Below, piece after piece: positions 33,145-44,189 of a stretch of 64,000 bases of DNA. This stretch comes from Hydractinia symbiolongicarpus (lineage: Eukaryota > Cnidaria > Hydrozoa > Anthoathecata > Hydractiniidae). Made by a program: the position numbers and the translations under genes. Positions within the stretch are counted from its first letter, which is position 1, and the number at the start of each line of letters is the position of its first letter. The stretch is from NCBI RefSeq assembly GCF_029227915.1, contig NC_079885.1, positions 8,990,001 to 9,054,000 on the forward strand, read 5' to 3'. Under the pieces are notes generated by a model. That model made no database searches. It saw nothing but the letters and a program-made list of their open reading frames with translations, and was not told the origin of the DNA.

Positions 33145-36100
33145 AAGTAAGTAAGTTATATTTGCCATCATTATAAAATCGTTAAAAATATTTACAGAGA
33201 AAAAGAAATTGAAAACAAATAAATAAAATAATAAACTATATATAATATTAAAATGTATCATAAAAAATATAAAATAAAATTAAATGCAATTTTCCTGAGT
33301 GTTGATATGTTTGATGGCTGGATAACACAAAACAAGCCAAGGCGAGATTTCCATTGTGGTCCATTTCTACCCTTATAGAAAAAAAGATAAGCAAAACGAA
33401 AACGAAAGGATTATCAAAAGATCATATGAATTTAATTCACAAAATCATCTGAGTCCCTTCTCGTTATAACATCAAAATAGTGCTTTTTTAGGTTGTGTTT
33501 AAAACTGTTTGTAGTACTAGATCTTTTAAGACCCTCAGGAAGAGTATTCCATAAGGATGGTCCAAGGTAGGAAAGACACTGTTGACCTTGGGATGTTTTT
33601 ACACAAGATTGTTCAAGCCTCTGGAATGATGAACGAGTCGAAGCTCTTCTATGACTTGATGGAATAAATACATCAGACATGTACAGAGGATATTTTTTCT
33701 GAAAAAATTTATATGCATGATTGTTTACGCATACTTTAAACCTTTCGCCAACTGGTAGCCAATTTATTTCCTTAAAATCCGTAGCACCTACATGTGATCT
33801 GCTACTTTTTTGTAAACAGAAGCGAACACATTTGTTTTGAGCAACCTGGAGCTTCTTTTTTAAAACTTTTGTCAGGTTTGGATACCACACAGTACTGGCA
33901 TAGTCGAAATGTGGTTGAATTAAAGAGTTACAAAGAAGTCGTCGCAGATCCTTGTTCAAAAATGAGCTTTGACGATAAAGAAATTTAATTTTGCCATTAA
34001 TTTTGTTAATCACATGTAAGGCCATTGACTCACCAGACAGCGATTGGTCAAAGATGCAACCAAGATATTCAACTTTCGTATGCTGCTTGATTTCTACTCC
34101 ATTGTAGGAAATATTAAGTTTTTCTGCTTTCTTAATTTTTCCCCTGGAGGCAAAAAGAATAGACTTAGTTTTATCTTCACCAAAGTGTATGCTGAGTTTG
34201 TTGTCCACAAACCAATCACATAAATTACTGAAGTCTGTATTAAGAGCATTTTCCATCTCAGTTATGTCTTTGTGTTGAAATAAGAGACATGAATCATCTG
34301 CGTAGAGAAAAAGATCACATTGTATTAAAGCTTGTGGCATATCGTTTACATAAAGTAAGAACAGAAGTGGACCCAAGATAGAACCTTGGGGAACACCACA
34401 TTCCAGTTTACCTGGATTAGATGATAAGTTATCTATTGACACACAAAATGTTCTGTTTGCAAGGTAAGACCTGAACCAAAGAATTACTTCATTTGAAAAT
34501 CCAAGAGTTCCTAATTTTTCCAAAAGTATGGAGTGGTTGATGGTATCGAAAGCTTTTTGTAGGTCAATGAGGATCATACCAGACAGCAAGCCTGCATCAA
34601 AACCTTTTGAAATTTTGTCATGTATATATGATAGACAAAAATCTGTTGAATGACAGCTTCTAAAGCCAGACTGAAATTTAAATAATATATTGTTTTCGTC
34701 TAAGAAAGCTTGTGTTTGGTTATGGACCACTCTTTCAATAATTTTAGAAAAAAGAGGAAGCAAAGATATAGGGCGGTAATTCTTTGGGTCAGTTCTTGAT
34801 CCCTTCTTATATAGTGGCTTAAGTTTAGCTATCTTACATTCACTAGGGAAAGATGACAGTGAGATAGAAAGATTACATAATTGAGTTATTGGTCTGCAGA
34901 GAACATCAGCACCATCCTTCAAGAAAATTCCAGATATAGTATCAAGTCCTGGTGCTTTTGTTGTACTAGTATCATTCAGCAAATTCAGCACATCTTCTTC
35001 TAAGACTTGCTGAAAATTGAATATCTTGTTTCCAATGTTTAGCGATTTGTAATATGAGATGACAGCATTTATCCCAAATCTATTTGAGGGCTTAGGAAGA
35101 TTTTGAAGCAGCCCATCTGCTAGACCAGAGAAAAAGTTCTTAAATATCTCTAGTTTTGATTTTGTATCAAAATGTAAGGCATCCTCATCCTTTAGACAGT
35201 AGTTCGGATCTGCCTTCTTTGAGTTGTCAAGTCCCATAGACTTTAGAGTCTTCCATAGTTCCTTAGGCTTGCCTGTGTTTTCTGTTATTTTGTTTTTATA
35301 GTATTCTTTTTTCTTTTTATTGATCAAATTTTGCACATTACTTTTTGCTTCATTCCAGAGGTCAGAATCAATTTGTAATTTTGACTTCTTAAACTTTTTA
35401 AAAAGTTTATCTCTAGTAGCAATCTTGTCTGCAATCTCACCATAAAACCATTCCTGGGAGTTGCATTTAATTCTGGCCTCTTTAGTAGGTGCTATAGTAT
35501 CTATTACTGACATTAGTTTTGTCAAAAAATCAGAGTAGGCCAGATCAATGTCCGTGAACTCATTATAATTTGGAAAGTTTGTATCCCTTAGGAGACCCTG
35601 ATACTGTTCCTTTGTGTAGTTTTTAAAAGATCGAAATTTGATATGTTTGTGGGTATTAAACTTGACTTTTTTGACTTTTCTGGTGCAGAAAATCATTTGG
35701 TGATCTGATAGTCCAACATTTAAAACTCCACTTTGAGAAACTTTACCAACACAATTTGTTAACAAGTGGTCAATAACTGTTGCAGTAGCACAAGTTACCC
35801 TTGTAGGCTCAACAATCAATTGTTTAAGGCCATAAAGCGAACAAAATTCTACATATTGCTTTTGCAATCCAGAGACATGATCACTCTTAAGTGCTGTCTT
35901 ATTCATTTTAAAAATACTTCTACCATTACAAAGAGTATTGATATTAAAGTCTCCCAAGAGATAGAATTCTTTCTCATCAAAATCTAATGTAGTAAATTCA
36001 TCTGAAATATTATTGACAAAATTATTTTGATCTGGTGGTCTGTAAAACACTCCAACAGTGAAAGGCTTTGTTTTAGGAAATAAAACATCAAACATGACAC

Positions 36101-38207
36101 ATTCCAAATTTTCTGAAAGTCGCTTATGAGAATTGTAACAAATATCATTTCTAATAAAGCAAGCAACACCTCCTCCATGCCTGTTTCTGTCACATCTAAG
36201 GAGGTTATAGCCTTCAATAGATACCTCAGAATCTGTTACAGTATTATCTAGTTTAGATTCTGTTATACCAATAATAGCTATTTTAGTTGAGAACGCTATT
36301 GCCCTAAGTTCATCAATTTTAGGTAAAAGCGAATTAATGTTGACATGAGCCATATAAAACCCTCGCTTCTTGAACACGTTCCAGTCCTCATTCACAGTTG
36401 TCATATCCACAGGAGGGCCAGGGTTTAGACTTATGTCACCAGAAAGTAGAATCAATGAACAAAGATAGTTTGTCTGGTTTTTCCTGCTTAAAACAAGAAA
36501 AGACAACATATAGTACTTGATGTTAGTTTCTAAGTTCTTATTAGTAATTTCGTTACAAAGAGCTACAGATTCAGGCACGAAGAAAGATGATTTGTTACAA
36601 CGCTCAAGTTTGGAGTATTTACAAACTTCATTGTGATAACTATGTACAATAAGTGTAACTATGGCAATTTGAAAGAAACAACCATCTGATGCAAGCAATA
36701 AGTTTCTCTTTCTACAGCTCATAACTTTAAGAAAGTTAACTATGATGAAGACGAAAAATATAAAAATATTTTCAGGAATGTAGATGTTTGCATAGTTATT
36801 GGCCAGTTCTTTCTGCAGGTTAATACTGTTTTTTTCTCCTTTCAAACCGTCAAAGGTTTGATTATAAATATAAAAAGGTGAGAATAATAATTTATGAACA
36901 GGTAAAATTGTCTTACTATTTAATATAGTGCTATTTACAAATTCAGGCTTAATATTTTCAAAAATTGAAATTGAACAGTTAATAAAAAACAAACAGAAAA
37001 TTATGTTAAAAAATAAATGAAAATTAAAAATTTTGGTTTGCGTTTTCCTTTTACCTTGTGTTAATTTATCACGAAACAAGTTGTTAAGTTCCGTATTACT
37101 TGTCGTTGTTGGTACCTTTTTACGAGTAGGTTCACTAGTTTTTCGTTTCACAGTTTTTAGTTTTACTGTTTTTTCGCGTTTCTTTTTCAGCCTTTTTTCG
37201 TATCTAATAGGAATTTCAGTTTGTGCACTTACTGGAGGTTGATGAACATAATCACATTCATGAAATATAAATGGTATTTTGGTTGTATTGTTCATCTTTT
37301 TACAGTTATGTTCACTAGTGCAAACATTTATCCTACCAGCGTTTATCTTGATGGCCAAAGTAATAGATAAGGCCAACTTTTCATTACCTTTCTTGACTAG
37401 ATGTAAGCAATCCCCATAGTACAGAGACATATTTAGAGTATTGTCTCTACATACCCAATCCGTTTCTGGCATTAAAAACTCAAGGTTTTTCTTTGTACAA
37501 ATTTTACTCAAAGAACAGTTGACATCATCTATTTTTCTCCATAAGTTAGAAATATGGAAATCACGAGGTAGAATTCCACACACAATAATCCTCAAGTTTG
37601 CTTTTTTCTTACGAAGCGCAATACCTATAGATGTTACACCATCCGCAATGTCTTTAGGTACACTATTATGTAGGTTGTTGGTACCACAAAGAATGACTAC
37701 AGTCTTACAGGATGATGGAAGGTTGGTATTTAAAGCTCGCCATAATACATTTTCTACCTTGTCCCCACCAATACCAAGGTTGGTGGTATTGAGTGGTGTG
37801 AAGTAGTTGTCCCATACAGCATTGTACCTTGACAAATTAGACACAAGGGAGTCACCAATTAAAATTACTTCGGGTTTACGACTCTTCAAAATTTCATTCA
37901 GCTTTACGTGAGTTTTATACCAGGTTGGTCTATTTTCTCGTCGAGCTGGTATTTCACATTTAGATTTGAAAGCAAAACTTCACAGCAAATGTTAATAAGC
38001 TGGTAGGGCTGATTACCGGTTACAGCCTTTCCGGTTATAATTTCTCACTTTCACAGCAAGTGTTAAACTGGTAGGGCTGGTTTACCGGATTGGTACAGCC
38101 TTCACCGTGCTGTCTTATATACCTTTTGACTCTCTTTGTTAGTTATACTTTTCCCCTAAACTTAAACTCAGGGACGTAGAAATAGTGTGAGTTCTTTATC
38201 TTTGGGT
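33145..38207 (-). mobile_element. Near full-length LINE (CR1-like) with one intact ORF
   Basis: It is read on the minus strand. The 5' end is near 38207 and the 3' end is a short ACTT microsatellite (ACTTACTTACTT) at 33145, as is usual for CR1/L2-type LINEs without poly(A). It is bounded exactly by the two halves of the MITE it interrupts. Its 5' leader is about 320 bp. No clear target duplication. Confidence 0.85.
33432..37889 (-). CDS. LINE polyprotein: SGNH esterase - membrane/basic region - 2A-like - endonuclease - reverse transcriptase
   Basis: It is an uninterrupted 1485-codon ORF. Residues 1-185 form an SGNH/GDSL esterase fold: IGDSL (Ser14), CGTNN (69-72) and DCLHL (Asp160, His163). 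Residues 230-285 are Lys-rich, and hydrophobic stretches follow at about 288-307 and 374-389. At 483-492 lies SGDISLNPGP, a 2A-like motif (D.x.NPGP) that would make ribosomes skip between Gly491 and Pro492. Residues 511-735 are an APE-type endonuclease (HVNINSLLPK, GITESKLD, GVFYRPPD, LLGDFNI, SDHQMI). The RT follows (KPLYKKGSRTDPKNYRPIS, LIDLQKAFDTINH, GVPQGSILGPLLF, FLYADDS 1194-1200). CR1 elements normally keep the esterase in a separate ORF1; here both parts share one frame. Confidence 0.92.
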   Translation of the reverse strand: MKSRKPEVILIGDSLVSNLSRYNAVWDNYFTPLNTTNLGIGGDKVENVLWRALNTNLPSSCKTVVILCGTNNLHNSVPKDIADGVTSIGIALRKKKANLRIIVCGILPRDFHISNLWRKIDDVNCSLSKICTKKNLEFLMPETDWVCRDNTLNMSLYYGDCLHLVKKGNEKLALSITLAIKINAGRINVCTSEHNCKKMNNTTKIPFIFHECDYVHQPPVSAQTEIPIRYEKRLKKKREKTVKLKTVKRKTSEPTRKKVPTTTSNTELNNLFRDKLTQGKRKTQTKIFNFHLFFNIIFCLFFINCSISIFENIKPEFVNSTILNSKTILPVHKLLFSPFYIYNQTFDGLKGEKNSINLQKELANNYANIYIPENIFIFFVFIIVNFLKVMSCRKRNLLLASDGCFFQIAIVTLIVHSYHNEVCKYSKLERCNKSSFFVPESVALCNEITNKNLETNIKYYMLSFLVLSRKNQTNYLCSLILLSGDISLNPGPPVDMTTVNEDWNVFKKRGFYMAHVNINSLLPKIDELRAIAFSTKIAIIGITESKLDNTVTDSEVSIEGYNLLRCDRNRHGGGVACFIRNDICYNSHKRLSENLECVMFDVLFPKTKPFTVGVFYRPPDQNNFVNNISDEFTTLDFDEKEFYLLGDFNINTLCNGRSIFKMNKTALKSDHVSGLQKQYVEFCSLYGLKQLIVEPTRVTCATATVIDHLLTNCVGKVSQSGVLNVGLSDHQMIFCTRKVKKVKFNTHKHIKFRSFKNYTKEQYQGLLRDTNFPNYNEFTDIDLAYSDFLTKLMSVIDTIAPTKEARIKCNSQEWFYGEIADKIATRDKLFKKFKKSKLQIDSDLWNEAKSNVQNLINKKKKEYYKNKITENTGKPKELWKTLKSMGLDNSKKADPNYCLKDEDALHFDTKSKLEIFKNFFSGLADGLLQNLPKPSNRFGINAVISYYKSLNIGNKIFNFQQVLEEDVLNLLNDTSTTKAPGLDTISGIFLKDGADVLCRPITQLCNLSISLSSFPSECKIAKLKPLYKKGSRTDPKNYRPISLLPLFSKIIERVVHNQTQAFLDENNILFKFQSGFRSCHSTDFCLSYIHDKISKGFDAGLLSGMILIDLQKAFDTINHSILLEKLGTLGFSNEVILWFRSYLANRTFCVSIDNLSSNPGKLECGVPQGSILGPLLFLLYVNDMPQALIQCDLFLYADDSCLLFQHKDITEMENALNTDFSNLCDWFVDNKLSIHFGEDKTKSILFASRGKIKKAEKLNISYNGVEIKQHTKVEYLGCIFDQSLSGESMALHVINKINGKIKFLYRQSSFLNKDLRRLLCNSLIQPHFDYASTVWYPNLTKVLKKKLQVAQNKCVRFCLQKSSRSHVGATDFKEINWLPVGERFKVCVNNHAYKFFQKKYPLYMSDVFIPSSHRRASTRSSFQRLEQSCVKTSQGQQCLSYLGPSLWNTLPEGLKRSSTTNSFKHNLKKHYFDVITRRDSDDFVN

Positions 38208-38893
38208 TTTTTTATAATAACTCCTTATTGCTATGTTATAGGGCTATGAAACTTACTGAGTTTCAATATTTATCTATTAGACACATGAATGCTAAATATT
38301 TAGGTCCCATACCTTTCAGAGGCTTTGATATTGGCTATTACTCGAAACCACCCCTAAAAATCTCTATGAAATCCTTATAATGGGGAAAATTTAATAACTT
38401 CTGTCAGGATTGTCCTTAGAACTTGAAACTTGCAACACAACTTTGTTTTATTAAGAAAAATCATTTTGCAAAATTTAGACACGTGATTAATCCGATTTCC
38501 CGATTTTGTCGGATTTTACCCGAAAATCGGAAAAAAACGGATTTTCGCGCAATTTTTGGCAATTTTTTAGGCGATCCACGTAAAAACCGGAAAATATGTT
38601 AAATAACTTTATTTACCTTTCAGAAACTTCAAACAGAATGCAAAAATTCGCTCTGGAACAAAAGCAATTAAATTTTAAGCAGATAGTGGCATTTTTAACA
38701 AAATTGAAGCTTCCGATGACATTACGGAAAATGTGCTGACCCAAGCAAAAATTTATTGCTGCCATTTTTTTCCTTTTATGACGTACTATAAGCGTGCCAA
38801 GTTTGATTCAATTTAAACGACCCTATCAAAAGTTATTGGATTCCGCCCCCCGGTCATAGTATGCTCGAAAAACCCCGGACCGAATAGAGTTAA

Positions 38894-39806
38894 AATTTTC
38901 ACCATAAAACCAACCTTAGATCAAAAAATTTTAATATTGTGGTTTAAAGTTCAAAGGCGCCGACAAATGCCGAAGGAGTTTTCAACGATTTTAGGGCACA
39001 TTTGGCGCATTTTTACGTTAAGACAGAAAAGGGAATAAAAAATGGCAGAAAAAAAACTTAGTTTGGTACAGGAAGAGAATCTTAGCGCACTTATTCGCCA
39101 ATATCCAGTGATTTTTGATAAATCACACAAAGGGTACCAAGAGAGAAACGCTACATGTTTTTGCTTTTAAAACACAGTGGGAATGCTCAGGCTTTATTTT
39201 AATTTTTATAACACATTTAAAACCTGTTGGTTTTATATTTAAACCCAAGTGGGAACCAAGCTTTAATAAAAGAGACTTTGAAACGAAAAATGCTATATAT
39301 ATTTTTTATTTTGAAACCAACTAGTTCAAAAATTAAAGAAACTTTTAGAACTGGCTTATTATTTGATATAAGAAACCCTTATTTTACTAGGAAAATTAAG
39401 AAACTAAATAAATTACTTTTGGAACTAAAAACATGGAATTTCAGCCTACAAATAAGAAACTTTTAGAACTAGGCCCTTCGCCAGGTTTTTTATAAAAAAA
39501 ACTTGTATAAGAGTGTAAAAAGCCGGAAGGCCCACATGCAAGCTACGAAACACATTTTTTGACAAGTTCAGCCGTACTTGTGGGTTTTACTACGCCCAGC
39601 ATTGTTGTGCTTTTTGAAGTTAGAGCTTTAGAAACCAAGCCGTCAATATGAACCAATCAGAAGGTAGAACATTCCCATTTCCACGAAAATGGGAATTTGA
39701 ACCAATCAAATTGCACAAGGGGGATTTTACTCCAATTAGATTGCGTTTGGCACCCTTTTTAACTACCCAACACGTAATAAATACTAGCACGTGATATTAA
39801 ATTATA
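38894..39806. other. No gene recognised
   Basis: AT-rich. Open frames at 39115-39466 overlap in two frames and contain repetitive low-information peptides. Two short similar blocks (AAACTTTTAGAACT near 39347 and 39460) hint at a small repeat. Confidence 0.4.
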
Positions 39807-39888
39807 GCTGCGATGGCCGAGTGGTTAAGGCGTTAGACTTGAAATCTAATGGGATCTTCCCGCGTAGGTTCGAACCCTACTCGCAGCG
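39807..39888 (+). tRNA. tRNA-Ser (UGA)
   Basis: Same body as the AGA gene, with anticodon loop CTTGAAA (UGA), anticodon stem TTAGA/TCTAA and T arm GTAGGTTCGAACCCTAC. A T4 terminator follows near 39902. No intron. Confidence 0.96.
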
Positions 39889-40310
39889 GAACCGCAATTC
39901 CCTTTTCATTATTTTCTGTAAGTATTTTCTATGTTTTTAGTGTTTTTAAAGAACTTTAACATAAAATACTTACGTGAGTTCTTTGTCTTTTTGGTGAAAC
40001 TTTAAACGTATACACGCAAGCAATTCGAAGTAGTGAAATTATTATAAATCACGAATCGCGAAAATTTATCTTGCAAAAAAATGTTTAGTTTGCAGTTTCG
40101 CAAAAGTTTCTCCCGCGATTTCTTTACGTTTTTCGCGAAAAATAAGCGTTTATAAAAAAATGGAAAATTAAACATCTCACTTATAATTTATTTCGAGTAA
40201 CTTTTTTTTTCTTATGATTAAAACGAACAAGGACAAGTTGAGAAAATTTATGTCCAACAGAAAATCATTCAAAAGTAATTCTAACAGAAAAAGGTACAAA
40301 TAAAATAATT

Positions 40311-40392
40311 CGCTGCGAGTAGGATTCGAACCTACGCGGGAAGATCCCATTTGATTTCGAGTCAAACGCCTTAACCACTCGGCCATCGCAGC
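40311..40392 (-). tRNA. tRNA-Ser (CGA)
   Basis: On the minus strand it is identical in sequence to the AGA gene at 21802 except for the wobble base (loop CTCGAAA, anticodon CGA). A T4 run follows at 40305-40302 on the transcript strand. It faces the UGA gene 422 bp away. Confidence 0.96.
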
Positions 40393-40535
40393 TTGTAAGC
40401 ACAATGTTTTGTTATTATTTCAAATATAATAATTGTTACCTTTTCACATCGCTATTTCCTTTTCTGTTTTTAATTCTCTGAATTAGATTTCTTCTTGTTT
40501 ATTCTAATGCTGATTTATTTGATTACTACAAGCAG

Positions 40536-40658
40536 AGATAGGTTGGATATTTCATTCAAATGTGTCGCCTGTGATTGCAGAAGAAAAGCAGTTTGGCAGA
40601 ATAGCAGGCTTTGATTTAACAAAAATCACAGCATCAACTCCAATGACCTCGCTTTCAG
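40536..40658 (+). other. Isolated exon-like segment, gene not identified
   Basis: A CAG acceptor precedes 123 bp open in one frame (IGWIFHSNVSPVIAEEKQFG, then a further 21 residues ending MTSLSG), followed by the donor GTACGT. The peptide has normal protein composition, unlike its flanks. No partner exons were found on either side, so it may belong to a gene with large introns or be a captured or relict exon. Confidence 0.35.
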
Positions 40659-42017
40659 GTACGTCTGTTTACTTCTAATTCCATTGATTTTAGAGTAAGA
40701 TACACAATTGCTTTCTATTGCTGTGCTAGCAAGTGTGTACATAAAACTGTTTATAGTTTCACTTTTAACAAATTTGAAAAAGCTTTGTGTCAAATTCAAA
40801 AGAGCTTTGTGTTGTCTTGGGTTTCTTTTTTAGGTAACAAGACATTTTAACAACACAATAAATCGAATAGCTAGCCAGATGGTTACTTTTGTAGCGGGTA
40901 AAGGTGTAATGTATAACAATTTGTAACAACTTCGTATGTTTACTTTTGTAGATTCGAAGCTTCCGGCAATAGACACTCTCATAACGATTTTTTAACATGA
41001 CACAAGGCCAATGAAGAAAACAATAGTTTTGGGAGGAAGACTTTAGGATGTTTAGGTTTAAAATCTCCAGGCATCATATCAAAATAATTCCTGGAAATGG
41101 TGCTAATTACATACAATTCGAATAAGAAAAAGGCATGGTTTTATTTAATGGGTGAAATGAGAAAGGTTTTTCACATTTTCACTAAAGAAGTTGTCATGCT
41201 GATAGGTATGGAAAATGTTTGTGGTTCTACTAACATGGTAAAAATGACTTAGGACATATACTTTTACAACCCTATCCAGATGGACACAAAAATGTGTAAT
41301 AATGTAGTTAACGATAGAATTTTAAAAGCATGCTATAAATTTAAAGCACGATTTAAAGCATGCTTAATAATGTGAACGCATTTTTGCTTTATTAAAATGT
41401 CTTTCAAATTATGTTTACTTGCTTTAAACATGCTTTAGCTGCTATAAGTGCATAAATAATAGAATAAAAATTATGCACAAATATTTGAGTATTAAAACTG
41501 AGGATTTTGAGCGGGTAGTGAAAGTGAAAGTTCATCCGTATGTGAGAAAAACAACAACATGACGTTTTGTTTTAAATTTTGTTTACAACTCTACCTTTGA
41601 TGTTACCGGCAACTTGCTTTAGTCAAAGCATGCTTTATTCTAGTGTGAACTTAATTAGCTATTGCTACTTAAAAAAACAAATTTAAAGTAGCTGCCTTTC
41701 CCTGTACAAAATCTTAAAATATTCTTGCCATTTTTTATTTTAGTATATTTATCTGTTGTTTTTCATGTTGTTACTATCACGTGACAATGCTAATAAAGCC
41801 TATTCACATATGTATTTTTGTGTTGTTGTTTGTTATTAAATGTAGATAAATAGATAAAATAAAGTTATTAGTAATATTATACAGTTTGGCATTACTGAAT
41901 TATAAGAATTATGTACGTCTTTACTGAATCTAGTTTCTGAGAATTTATAGCGACAAGATTAGCCAAAAGCTAATTATTAACCCATAACTGGCAAAAACGA
42001 GCCTGCATATTTTTCTG
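40659..42017. other. No gene recognised; AAAGCATGCTT repeats
   Basis: AT-rich. Around 41325-41640 the motif AAAGCATGCTT recurs, with two TGTGAAC stretches downstream of copies at about 41363 and 41626, perhaps the remains of a small palindromic element. Nothing else supported. Confidence 0.4.
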
Positions 42018-42249
42018 GATGTTGAACAAACTCGTCCCCAGTGCCTTTTGTCTCTTTTTTTTTTTACTGAACGGCGAGACGAAAAGACACTGGAATCGTA
42101 GGCCGAAAATGGCCAATATATGGCCAAATTATGCGAAAAAATAATATAATATATGCGTGACGTTCTGCATCGTCATATTATAAAGATGGTGCATTCAAGC
42201 GGGCTTCTTGTGTTCACTCGGATTCAAGTTCAAGTAAAGTTAAGCGAAA

Positions 42250-44189
42250 ATGAGTAGTACACGCGTTTTTGAAGTTTTAAATAGAATCCAGGTTGCACTT
42301 GGTAGGAATTCATTTCCTGATATGAACTTTAAACTAAAGCAAATAAAATGCTTAGAAGCAATTTTAAAAGGAAGAGACGTTTTAGCTGTTCTCCCAACTG
42401 GATATGGGAAATCGATCATTTTTCAGTTGTTGCCAGATTTTCTTTCAAATGAAGAGAAAGGAAGTATGATAATTGTTATCACTTCCTTGAATTCGATTAT
42501 AGATGACCAAATGAAATTTTTAAAAAAAGTTGGAATGGAATGTTTTCACTTGAAAAGTCCATTTGACATTGAAGAAGCAAGAACAAATTTGTTCTCTGAT
42601 TCCTATCCTGACAACGAAGTTGATAATACTGCACTACCAGATTTTTCAATAAAAAAATTTAAAATCTTGTTTTGTCACCCTGAAGCAATTCTAAGTGATG
42701 TGGGGAGAAACTTACTAAAGACAAACACACTCCAGAAAGAAGTAAAAGCCATTGTTGTAGATGAAGCACATTGCATAGACACTTGGTAAGTTTTTTCTAA
42801 TATGAAACTGTTGTTGAAAGCTGTAGCTATGCTCAAACTCTTTCATTTTTTATTTAGCTGATACTTCATATGTAGCTATTTAAAAATTCGGGTTTAACTC
42901 CCGAGAAGGGTTATTTATATCTTCATAAAAAAAATAATGTAACTAGCTATATATATACATATATATACTATGTCTATAAAAATTCTAGCAAATATAACCA
43001 ACATAGATATATAATAAATAGAAACTGTGCCAGTTATATAGTTTATATATTGTTAAATTTCAGGGGTGATAGCTTCAGAAAAGAATTTCTTAATCTTGGA
43101 GCCATTAGATCCTTTTTTCTGGACATTCCTGTGCTTGCCCTAACAGCAACTTCTACAGTTAAAACAACAAGCAGAATAAAAAGTGTTCTTGGAATGAAGG
43201 ATTGTGTTTTTTTGACTATCAATCCAAACCGCTCAAATGTATTCCTGGTTAAAAAAAAAAGATACCACAATTCATATGGAATCGAAGGTATCAAAAAGAT
43301 TTTGTTATCGATTGGAGAAGATTTAAAAAAACAAGCGAAAGCATATCCACAGACTATCATATACTGTAAATTAAAGTATTGTGGCTATGGGTACAAACTT
43401 TTTGAAAGTATAATCGGCCCTTTGCAATATGTAGGAGGCGAATGTAAACCATCCAAAAGTTTGTTTGTGCAATTTCATGCACCCCAAACTAAGTACATGA
43501 AGCATGAAATTATTTCAGAAATTTCAAAAATCGACAGTAACATCAGAGTCATTTTTGCAACTTCTGCCCTTGGTATGGGCGTAAATGCACCTAATATGAA
43601 ACAAATTGTACATATTGGCCCTCCTCCAACATTGGAGGAATACATGCAGGAAATAGGCAGAGCAGGTCGCAGAGGACAGGATGCTGTAGCTGTGTTACAT
43701 TACAACAACTCTGACATTAGTATTGATAGAATTACGAAGGGATTGATTGACAAACAGATGGCTGAATATTGCAAAAATGAAAGTAGCTGCTTGAGATCTT
43801 TGTTGTTGCAGCATTTCAAACATAAAGCACCACCACAACAAAAATGTTGTATTATATGTCATCCAGAAACCGACTATGGTAAACATGATCACGTCTTGGT
43901 CAGAGAAAAAGTACAACGTAAAATTAGTGAAGTTGATTTGCAAAAATTGTCACAAGAATTTAATAACCTGCTTGCAGATTTGGATGCAAATTTAACAGAT
44001 GATCCGCCAAGAGAGTTTTTTGGTCTTAGTATGGATACTAAAGAAATTGCGGAGAAGTTTTGTATGATATTGGATAATGTCACTGAAATTGAAAATGAAG
44101 ACAGCCTTTTGGGATTTGGTCTTTGGGACGAAGATGTATCGAAAAAAGCATATGAGCTGATACAAATTTACACTACAGAATTACCTTGA
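42250..44189 (+). CDS. Transposon-borne RecQ-like superfamily-2 DNA helicase
   Basis: An ATP-dependent 3'-5' helicase of RecQ type, presumably unwinding transposon or donor DNA. There are two exons (42250-42785, 43064-44189) with a GT-AG intron joining at a Trp codon, giving 553 residues. Motifs: I AVLPTGYGKS (Lys54), II VVDEAHCID (Asp171-His174), III LALTATST, the helicase C region with RVIFATSALGMGVNAP (V), and QEIGRAGRRGQD (VI). A Cys-rich segment (CCIICHPE) follows where RecQ proteins bind zinc. There is no HRDC or nuclease domain. The frame is intact. The ATG lies 145 bp inside the left TIR, and the gene lies wholly within the 9-bp-TSD element, so it is not the host RECQ gene. Confidence 0.9.

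Larger units (their letters stand above)
33096..38889. mobile_element. TTAA/CCCTATT MITE, copy 1, split by a LINE
   Basis: It is flanked by TTAA (33092-33095, 38890-38893) with ends CCCTATTTGGTCCGGGG and CCCCGGACCGAATAGAG. Its sequence matches, in opposite orientation, the uninterrupted copy at 54837-55599. The LINE sits between the C-run/CTGACGGT (left, ending 33144) and the TTTTTTTATAATAACTCC block (right, from about 38208). TTAA with CCCT fits piggyBac-type non-autonomous elements. Confidence 0.85.

Noticed and set aside
39115-39466. Overlapping 69- and 79-residue ORFs
   Set aside because: Two frames over the same repetitive AT-rich stretch, no domain, no splice context.
40177-40404. Minus-strand ORF across the tRNA-Ser (CGA) gene
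   Set aside because: The frame reads through a tRNA gene; no coding signal.
42250-44189. RecQ helicase as the host RECQ gene
   Set aside because: It lies between 79-bp TIRs with a 9-bp target duplication, next to a DUF6589 gene in the same element.
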